DNA from: Nevskia sp.
Lineage (GTDB): Bacteria > Pseudomonadota > Gammaproteobacteria > Nevskiales > Nevskiaceae
Reading direction: 5' to 3'
NCBI GenBank assembly: GCA_021732745.1
Contig: JAKFUK010000001.1
Coordinates: forward strand, 1,500,931-1,564,930
DNA: 64,000 nucleotides
How positions within the stretch are numbered: position 1 is the stretch's first letter; each line of letters opens with the position of its first letter. A program made the translations under genes and the position numbers. Positions 58,390 to 64,000 of this stretch are shown piece by piece. The notes under the pieces are model-generated. The model did no database searches and was not told the origin of the DNA. It was given only the letters and a program-made list of their open reading frames with translations.

Positions 58390-59065
58390 CCTCGTCGCGC
58401 CAAAGCTGCGCGCCCAGGAAGATCAGCCGCACCTGGTGAACGTGGTTGTCCTCCTGCAGCTTGGCCAGCGCCTGATCGCCCGGCGGCAAGTCGAGGATGT
58501 CGGTGGCGGCATGGAGCATGGTGTTCACCACCAGCTCGCAGACCATGCGCAGCGATTCCGGCGACAGCTTCGGGAAGATCGCCAGATGGCGCAGGTCGGA
58601 GGTCATCTCGTCGATGAACTGGTCGACCTCGTTGCGGATGGCGCTGCGGATCACCGGCGAACCGCCGCTGCGCTCGCCGGCCACGAACAGGAAATGCAGG
58701 CGGTTGCTCAGCACGAAGGCCTTGTAGACCTGCACCGAGCGGCGAATCATGTCCTTGACCGGCGCACCGGCGCGGCGCGCCTCGCGCAGCATGCGCCGCA
58801 GGGTCAGGCCGCTTTCCTCGACCAGCACCAGCCCCAGCTCGTTGGTGTCCTTGAAGTGGCGATAGAACGAGGTCGGCACCACACCGGCAACGCGGGTGAT
58901 TTCCCGCAGGCCCAAGCTGTTGAAGCTGCGGCCCTCGTTCATCAATTGCAGCGCGGCGTCGATCAGCGCGTCGCGGGTGCGCTGCTTGCGCTGACCGCGT
59001 GGCAGCAGCTCGTCTTCGTCTGCGCCGACGGGCGATTCGGGGGCAGAGCGGCTGCGTGCAGTCAT
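58382..59065 (-). CDS. TetR-family regulator, FabR/DesT type
   Basis: 227-residue repressor with an N-terminal helix-turn-helix (about 25-70: TRDALIDAALQLMNEGRSFNSLGLREITRVAGVVPTSFYRHF), which is strongly like the FabR/DesT regulators that sense acyl-CoA composition. ATG 59065 has AGGAA upstream; the 44-residue extension is read from the intergenic operator and rejected. It is divergent from the reductase-desaturase operon, with operator-like repeats between them, so it probably controls that operon and itself. Confidence 0.9.
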   Translation of the reverse strand: MTARSRSAPESPVGADEDELLPRGQRKQRTRDALIDAALQLMNEGRSFNSLGLREITRVAGVVPTSFYRHFKDTNELGLVLVEESGLTLRRMLREARRAGAPVKDMIRRSVQVYKAFVLSNRLHFLFVAGERSGGSPVIRSAIRNEVDQFIDEMTSDLRHLAIFPKLSPESLRMVCELVVNTMLHAATDILDLPPGDQALAKLQEDNHVHQVRLIFLGAQLWRDEAN

Positions 59066-59156
59066 GTCGGTTCCTGATTCATCGGACGCGATGTTAGCTC
59101 GAAACCTCAGGAAAAACCGATACCTGGCGTGTTTCTGTGAACAGTAAAGATTTTTC

Positions 59157-59174
59157 AGTGAACAGTTGTTGACA
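59157..59174 (+). promoter_or_regulatory. DesT-like operator overlapping a consensus -35
   Basis: AGTGAACAGTTGTTGACA closely resembles the DesT operator of Pseudomonas aeruginosa as I recall it (AGTGAACGCTTGTTGACT). Its last six bases are TTGACA, a perfect -35 element for the desaturase operon (a weak -10 would lie near 59192). Two further GTGAACA half-sites at 59137-59143 and 59190-59196 flank it. Repressor binding here would block RNA polymerase directly. Confidence 0.7.
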
Positions 59175-59224
59175 ATCGAATTCTCTTCAGTGAACATACG
59201 TCCACCAACTGAGGAGCCATCGTC

Positions 59225-60346
59225 ATGTCAGCCACCGCCCCGCGTACCCACTTCTTCGCCAACGGCCTGCGCCGCGCGCTGAGCTCGCGCATTGCGGCCA
59301 CGCTCGCCTACCCGCATGGCGTCGATCGCTACCTGGAACAGTTCGCGCCGACTTTTTCGCTCAACGAAGTGCGCGCCGAGGTCGCCGCCATCCGTCATCA
59401 GACCGATGACAGCGTCACCATCAGCCTGCGTCCGAACGGCAACTGGCAGGGCTTTCGTGCCGGTCAGTACGTTCGCCTGACGGTCGAGATCGACGGCGTT
59501 CGCCGCACCCGCTGCTACTCGCCTGCCAACTCGGTGCACGCCACCGACGGCCTGATCGAACTGACCGCGAAGGCGCACGGCGGCGGCTTCGTGTCGAAGT
59601 TCCTGAAACAGCGCCTGAGCGTCGGCACCACAGTGGGTCTGTCGCAGGCCGAAGGCAGCTTCGCGCTGCCGGAAACGCGCCCGGCGCGCGTGCTGCTGAT
59701 CAGCGGCGGCAGCGGCATCACCCCGGTGATGGCGATGCTGCGCACCTTGACCGACGAAGGCCACAGCGGCCCGATCACCTTCCTGCACTACTCGAACGCC
59801 GCGAAGGATCTGATCTACGCCGCCGAACTGGCCGAGATCGCCGCCAAATTCCCGAACGTGCAGCTGCTGCGCGGCTATGCCGAACCGCATCAGGGTGGCG
59901 AGCTGGAAGGCCTGTTCTGCCGCGCCCATCTGAACGCGGTGCCGGACTTCGCCGACGCGGAAAGTTTCCTCTGCGGCCCGCCGGGAATGATGAAAGCGGT
60001 GCAGAAGCTGTGGGCCGATGAAGGTCTGACTGCGCAGCTGCACCTTGAACACTTTTCGGCGGCAGCGCCGGTGGTTGCTGACAACGCCAATGCCGAGGGC
60101 GAAGTGCGTTTCGTCCGCAGCGAGCGTCTGGCGAAGAACAGCGGCGCCACCCTGCTCGATCAGGCGGAAAGCCTGGGCCTGAAGCCGGAATCCGGCTGCC
60201 GCATGGGCATCTGCCACGCCTGCACCTGCCGCAAGGCCTCAGGCCGCGTCCGCGACACCCGTACCGGCGAGATCAGCGACGCCGGCGAAGCCGATATCCA
60301 GATCTGCGTCAGCGTGCCGGTCGGCACCGTGACGCTCGACATCTAA
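59225..60346 (+). CDS. ferredoxin reductase-type oxidoreductase with C-terminal 2Fe-2S domain (DesC-like)
   Basis: 373-residue flavoprotein. The FAD domain (GQYVRLTVEIDGVRRTRCYSPAN) and NAD(P)H domain (LLISGGSGITPVMAMLRTL; FLCGPPGMMKAVQ) are followed by a plant-type 2Fe-2S ferredoxin domain with Cys325, Cys330, Cys333 and Cys361. It supplies electrons to the desaturase encoded 30 bases downstream, as DesC does for DesB in Pseudomonas. Confidence 0.92.
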   Translation: MSATAPRTHFFANGLRRALSSRIAATLAYPHGVDRYLEQFAPTFSLNEVRAEVAAIRHQTDDSVTISLRPNGNWQGFRAGQYVRLTVEIDGVRRTRCYSPANSVHATDGLIELTAKAHGGGFVSKFLKQRLSVGTTVGLSQAEGSFALPETRPARVLLISGGSGITPVMAMLRTLTDEGHSGPITFLHYSNAAKDLIYAAELAEIAAKFPNVQLLRGYAEPHQGGELEGLFCRAHLNAVPDFADAESFLCGPPGMMKAVQKLWADEGLTAQLHLEHFSAAAPVVADNANAEGEVRFVRSERLAKNSGATLLDQAESLGLKPESGCRMGICHACTCRKASGRVRDTRTGEISDAGEADIQICVSVPVGTVTLDI

Positions 60347-60376
60347 ATCCCTCCCGAATCGCACGAGATAACGCTC

Positions 60377-61510
60377 ATGACCGCCATTCAGAAGAACACT
60401 TTCAGCAGCCTGACCCCCGCCCAGTTCGCCGCCATCGGCACCGAGCTGGACGCCATCCGCAACCGCGTGCGCGCCGACCTCGGCCAGCGCGATGCCGACT
60501 ACATCCACAACATGGTCAAGCGCCAGCGCCAGTTCGAAGTCGCCGGCCGCGTGATGATGATGATCCCGCCGACCTGGCCGCTGGGTGTGGCCTCGCTCGG
60601 CGTGTCGAAGATCCTCGACAACATGGAAATCGGCCACAACGTCATGCACGGCCAGTACGACTGGATGGGCGAGCCCGCCCTGAACTCCAAGAACTTCGAG
60701 TGGGACAGCGCCGACACCTCCAAGAACTGGAAGATCACCCACAACTACGAGCACCACACGTACACCAACGTGCTCGGCAAGGATCACGACATCGGCTACG
60801 GCCTGCTGCGCATGTCGGAAGACCAGAAGTGGGAACCGCGCTTTCTCGCCAATCTGCCGCTGACGGTGCTGCTGCACACCTTCTTCCAGCACTTCGTCGC
60901 GGTGCAGAACCTGCACCTCGAAGAAGCCATGATCTACAAGACCAAGACGGCTGCGCAGGTGAAGGAAGAGTTCAAGCCGATGTGGGCGAAGATGAAGAAG
61001 CAGCTGAAGAAGGATTACGTCTTCTTCCCGCTGCTCGCCGGTCCGCTGGCACCGCTGGTGTTCACCGGCAACGTGCTGGCCAACCTGACGCGCAACGTCT
61101 GGGCCTGTGCGGTGATCTTCAATGGTCACTTCCCGGAAGACGTCGAGCAGTTCCCGGAATCGGTGGTCGAGAACGAAACCCGCGGCCAGTGGTACGTGCG
61201 GCAGTTGCTCGGTTCGGCGAACTTCTCGGGCGGCAAGCTCATGCACATCATGAGCGGCAACCTGAGCTTCCAGATCGAGCATCACCTGTTCCCGGACCTG
61301 CCGGCGCACCGCTACGCCGAGATCGCCCCGGAAGTGCGCGCCATCTGCGAAAAGCACGGCCTGCCGTACAAGACGGGCTCGTTCGCGGCCCAGACGCTGA
61401 GCACCTGGAAGCGGATTGCCAAGCTGTCGCTGCCGTCGGGCAAGAGCGGCAAGGTCTCGGCCCGCAAGGCCAATGACGAAGCGTTGGCGCCGCTGGCGAT
61501 GGCGGCCTGA
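60377..61510 (+). CDS. acyl-lipid/acyl-CoA fatty acid desaturase (DesB-like)
   Basis: 377-residue membrane di-iron desaturase. The three histidine boxes are intact: HNVMH (87-91), HNYEHH (122-127) and QIEHH (299-303). Hydrophobic segments surround VMMMIPPTWPLGVASLGV and FFPLLAGPLAPLVFTGNVLAN. It introduces double bonds into acyl chains aerobically. The gene order tetR (divergent)-reductase-desaturase mirrors desT/desC/desB. Delta position is not predictable here. Confidence 0.92.
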   Translation: MTAIQKNTFSSLTPAQFAAIGTELDAIRNRVRADLGQRDADYIHNMVKRQRQFEVAGRVMMMIPPTWPLGVASLGVSKILDNMEIGHNVMHGQYDWMGEPALNSKNFEWDSADTSKNWKITHNYEHHTYTNVLGKDHDIGYGLLRMSEDQKWEPRFLANLPLTVLLHTFFQHFVAVQNLHLEEAMIYKTKTAAQVKEEFKPMWAKMKKQLKKDYVFFPLLAGPLAPLVFTGNVLANLTRNVWACAVIFNGHFPEDVEQFPESVVENETRGQWYVRQLLGSANFSGGKLMHIMSGNLSFQIEHHLFPDLPAHRYAEIAPEVRAICEKHGLPYKTGSFAAQTLSTWKRIAKLSLPSGKSGKVSARKANDEALAPLAMAA

Positions 61511-61522
61511 TCTTCCGCAGGG

Positions 61523-61608
61523 CGTAGGGTGGGCAGGCTGTATCTGCCCACCGATTCGCTGAAGCTGGCCGGAAAGCCGGTGGGCAGATGAAACCTGCCC
61601 ACCCTACG
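61523..61608. repeat. 31-bp imperfect inverted repeat of the GTAGGGTGGGCA class
   Basis: Arms 61523-61553 and 61578-61608 match with a few mismatches (GTAGGGTGGGCAGG... and ...CCTGCCCACCCTAC). Between the convergent desaturase and mscL genes it may serve as a shared terminator. The class is a common proteobacterial intergenic repeat. Confidence 0.85.
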
Positions 61609-61617
61609 AAAAGCTGA

Positions 61618-62025
61618 TTACTTCTTCAGCAGATCGCGGATTTCCATCAGCAGCTTTTCCTCGTTGCTCGGACCTGGCGGCGGAGGCGGCGGTGCGGCAG
61701 CCTCGGCTTTCTTCATCGAATTCAGGCCCTTGACCAGCATGAAGATCGCGAAGGCGACGATGATGAAGTTGATGATTGCCTGGATGAACTTGCCGTAGCC
61801 GAGCAGCACGGCGGGCGTCTTGCCGTCTTCGGATGCGGCTTTCAGGACCACGGCGGCCTTCGAGAAATCGACCCCTGCGGTCAGTTGGCCGATCACCGGC
61901 ATGATCACGTCGCCGACCAGCGACGCGACGATGGTGCCGAAAGCGCCACCGATCACCACACCGACCGCGAGGTCGATGACGTTGCCACGCATTGCGAATG
62001 CCTTGAATTCACTGGCGATGCTCAT
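61618..62025 (-). CDS. mscL: large-conductance mechanosensitive channel MscL
   Basis: 135-residue pentameric channel that opens under membrane tension. The N-terminal amphipathic helix and TM1 ([31 protein letters not shown]), the periplasmic loop, TM2 ([20 protein letters not shown]) and the C-terminal bundle helix ([15 protein letters not shown]) are all present. A Pro-rich linker (APPPPPPGP) precedes the bundle. Confidence 0.97.
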   Translation of the reverse strand: MSIASEFKAFAMRGNVIDLAVGVVIGGAFGTIVASLVGDVIMPVIGQLTAGVDFSKAAVVLKAASEDGKTPAVLLGYGKFIQAIINFIIVAFAIFMLVKGLNSMKKAEAAAPPPPPPGPSNEEKLLMEIRDLLKK

Positions 62026-62072
62026 GCTGTTCTCCGTAGCGGTTGTTCTTGTGGGTGTGCTGCAGGCGGATT

Positions 62073-62963
62073 CTAAGCCGCGCCGGTGAAGGCCTGAACC
62101 ACCCTGTCGGGCGCAAGGCTCGCCGGCAGTCCGGCATCGAGGCTCGGATACTGCGGCCGCCAGCCCAGTTCCTCGACCAGCCGCCGGTTCGACAGCCGTT
62201 TCGATTCCTCAAGGAAGGACTTGAGCATCGGCGACATGGTCTTCATCGCCTCTTCCAGCGGCTGCTCGATCGGCGGCGGCACCCCCAGCAGGGCGGCGCA
62301 ACGCAGGAAGTAGTCGGTCATCGTGGTCGGCTGGCCGTCCGACACGTTGTAGGCCGCCCCCGCCATCCCGAGTTCGGCAACTCTTTGCGCCGCCGCCGCC
62401 AGGTCATCGGCATGGATGCGATTGGTGTACGGCGACTGGTCGCGCTGCACCAGCGGCGCGCCCGAGGTCAGCCTTTGCAGCGGCAGACGGCCCGGACCAT
62501 AGATGCCCGGCACCCGCAAGATCATCGCGGCGATGCCTTCGCGCGCCGCATAGGCCAATGCGGTGCGCTCGGCATCGAGCCGGCGATGGCCGCGCGCACT
62601 TTTGGGTTTCAGTGATTCGCTCTCGTCGATCCAGCGGCCCGCGCAATCGCCATAGACCGCCGAGGTCGATAGATAGACCAGCCGCAACGGCGGCGCGTCA
62701 AGCGCTGCGAGCGTTCCGATGAGCCGCGGATCGGCCTCGCCGGTTTCCGGCGGCGGCGCAAAGTGGAACAGCCAGTCGACGGCCGGCAGATCGGCGATGA
62801 CATCGGCATCGACATCAGCCGTGAGTGCTGCGATGCCGAGCCGTTCGAGCGCTGCCGCACTCGACGGCGAGCGCACCACCCCGGTCACCGCGATGCCGCG
62901 TGCCATGAGCCGCAAAGCCAGCCGGCAGCCGACGTCCCCGCAGCCGACGATCAGTGCCCGCAT
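62073..62963 (-). CDS. NAD(P)-dependent epimerase/dehydratase-like protein (YeeZ type)
   Basis: 296-residue extended SDR-fold protein with [19 protein letters not shown] at the start, a GxxGxxG-like GCGDVG nucleotide motif and the [12 protein letters not shown] segment. The YxxxK motif is not obvious, as in the YeeZ/YbjT group, so catalytic activity is uncertain. ATG 62963 overlaps the preceding gene's stop by one base. Confidence 0.82.
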   Translation of the reverse strand: MRALIVGCGDVGCRLALRLMARGIAVTGVVRSPSSAAALERLGIAALTADVDADVIADLPAVDWLFHFAPPPETGEADPRLIGTLAALDAPPLRLVYLSTSAVYGDCAGRWIDESESLKPKSARGHRRLDAERTALAYAAREGIAAMILRVPGIYGPGRLPLQRLTSGAPLVQRDQSPYTNRIHADDLAAAAQRVAELGMAGAAYNVSDGQPTTMTDYFLRCAALLGVPPPIEQPLEEAMKTMSPMLKSFLEESKRLSNRRLVEELGWRPQYPSLDAGLPASLAPDRVVQAFTGAA

Positions 62964-63619
62964 CAACCCTTGCCCGCAGCGACATCGGCCATGTAGTCGT
63001 CGAAGGTGATCGCCGCACCGGCTGCCGCCACGGCCGCGACATCGCGCGCGGGCAGCGCGTCGCCAAAAGCGTCGATGCGCTTCCACTTAGCGGGCGGCGT
63101 GGCGCAATCCGCCTTCGGCACGTAGACCGAGTCGCCGAGCTTCTTGTACTGGTGGATGTAGCGCGGGCAGTTGACGAACAGCTTGCTGACCGCAACGCGG
63201 ACGATCAGATCAGCCCCCGGATATTCAGCCAGCAAGGGATCGGCGTGGTCGATGCTCGCCGTGCCATGCAGGCGCAGGCGGTTCGGCGTTTCGAAGTCGA
63301 TGAACAGCAGGCCAACCTTCGCATGGCTGCCGATATTGCCCATCGACAGGTACATGCCGTTGCCGTCGTAGCTCGGGAAGGCGATGGTGCCAGCATCAAC
63401 CACCCGGACGAAGCCGACCGCCCCGCCCTTGTACGAGCAAGTCGGCTGGCCATCGCCATCGACGGTCGACAGGAAGAACAGGTCGCGGCTTTCGATGAAA
63501 GCCTTTTCCGGATCGGTCACTTCCGGGTGCATGGTGATCATCGACACGCGATCGGCGAGCGCTGTGGTGCCGTATCGGTCCTGAAGCGCGCGCTGGGTGC
63601 TGCTGAACATCGTGCTCAT
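62963..63619 (-). CDS. pyridoxamine 5'-phosphate oxidase-like flavoprotein
   Basis: 218-residue split-barrel protein: AFIESRDLFFLSTVDGDGQPTCSYKGG, IAFPSYDGNGMYLSMGNI, VGLLFIDFETPNRLRLHGTASI, typical of PNPOx-like FMN-binding proteins. It does not carry the C-terminal motif of PdxH, so it is probably not the vitamin B6 enzyme. A one-base overlap couples it to the following epimerase gene. Confidence 0.85.
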   Translation of the reverse strand: MSTMFSSTQRALQDRYGTTALADRVSMITMHPEVTDPEKAFIESRDLFFLSTVDGDGQPTCSYKGGAVGFVRVVDAGTIAFPSYDGNGMYLSMGNIGSHAKVGLLFIDFETPNRLRLHGTASIDHADPLLAEYPGADLIVRVAVSKLFVNCPRYIHQYKKLGDSVYVPKADCATPPAKWKRIDAFGDALPARDVAAVAAAGAAITFDDYMADVAAGKG

Positions 63620-63735
63620 CTCGCTCCTCCTTCGTTCGCGGCTCGAAACGTCCGCGTCGAAGGAGTGTCGCCGGGCAGGACCGTCGACAGCAACGAAGGA
63701 CCCGCCCGCAGCGATTGCCGGCGGGCGGGTGACGC

Positions 63736-64000
63736 TCAGACGAAGCCGAGATTGCGCTGCGAGAAGTTGCGCAGGTTCGGGAAGAGCAGGTCGAGGTCGG
63801 AATCGGCGGCACCGAACCAGCGCGCCAGGGTCGCTGCGTACTGGTCGGTCGAGGTGGTCGGCACGATGCGGCCGGAGCCGGCATCGTTCGGGCCGTTGAG
63901 CGTCAGATCGGGCATCTGGCCGTAAATCCGCCGACCCTGCACGGCACCGCCGATGACCAGGTGATGACCACCCCAGCCGTGGTCGCTGCCGTTGCCATTG
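63736..64000 (-). CDS. DUF1501 family protein, 3' end only
   Basis: The last 87 residues of a gene whose 5' part lies beyond the window. The stretch NGNGSDHGWGGHHLVIGGAV, then RIYGQMPDLTLNGPNDAGSGRIVPTTSTDQYAATLARWFG, is typical of the C-terminus of DUF1501 proteins (sulfatase-like fold, often exported and paired with DUF1800 genes). Function is unknown. Confidence 0.85.
   Translation of the reverse strand, partial: NGNGSDHGWGGHHLVIGGAVQGRRIYGQMPDLTLNGPNDAGSGRIVPTTSTDQYAATLARWFGAADSDLDLLFPNLRNFSQRNLGFV

Noticed and set aside
62963..63619. PdxH (pyridoxine/pyridoxamine 5'-phosphate oxidase)
   Set aside because: The split barrel is present, but the characteristic PdxH C-terminal region is not, so only the superfamily is named.

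Overview
The window is GC-rich chromosomal DNA from a gammaproteobacterium. The evidence is the mraZ-to-murD cell-division/peptidoglycan cluster, a meso-DAP-type MurE with Mpl, the rhlB/trxA/rho neighbourhood, rpsU-yqeY-dnaG-rpoD, a short lidless adenylate kinase, an mtnB-mtnD-mtnC methionine-salvage cluster and a DesT/DesC/DesB-like desaturase locus. The mix resembles Xanthomonadales/Nevskiales, but that placement is inference from gene content. No tRNA, rRNA, CRISPR array, prophage or transposase was recognised.

Layout. 1-8,970 (minus strand): the 5' part of the dcw cluster (mraZ, rsmH, ftsL, ftsI, murE, murF, mraY, murD). From rsmH to murD every junction overlaps by 1-4 bases, and a promoter with five GTGG boxes precedes mraZ. 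8,970-10,130: long inverted repeats, a duplicated rnpB tail and rnpB (RNase P RNA). 10,130-14,980: a BtuF-like binding protein, argB-dut-coaBC, radC, rpmB-rpmG. 15,040-20,800: mgtE, the mtn genes, a VanY-type peptidase, cysQ and a GMP/IMP-type nucleotidase. 20,800-24,640: rhlB divergent from trxA-rho; Rho carries about 200 extra Asn/Gly/Gln-rich residues.

24,660-32,800 is the most unusual part. An ECF sigma/anti-sigma pair is divergent from a subtilisin-like protease with 30 consecutive Asp residues and a secreted helical-toroid protein. Facing them is a tight four-gene operon: two paralogous P-loop-type proteins of unknown function, an ABC-exporter membrane domain without an ATPase domain, and an OprO/P-type porin.

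32,900-50,000: a retropepsin-like periplasmic protein coupled to purD, ppa, adk, rnd, mpl, a three-repeat DUF4394 lipoprotein, a site-2 protease with a DUF2167 protein, a Crp/Fnr regulator, a dienoyl-CoA isomerase-like crotonase, pmbA, folB and tsaD. 50,000-55,300: rpsU, yqeY, dnaG (all four zinc ligands replaced) and rpoD. 55,500-64,000: two small cytochromes c, a MAPEG protein, ppx, the TetR/ferredoxin-reductase/desaturase locus with a DesT-like operator, mscL, a sugar-epimerase-like protein, a PNPOx-like flavoprotein and the 3' end of a DUF1501 gene.

Several genes work together. The dcw genes, Mpl and VanY act on peptidoglycan precursors and recycling. DnaG, RpoD, S21 and YqeY form the classical macromolecular-synthesis group. 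The reductase supplies electrons to the desaturase under the TetR repressor. Intergenic palindromes are abundant, and two copies of one element supply stop codons to neighbouring genes.
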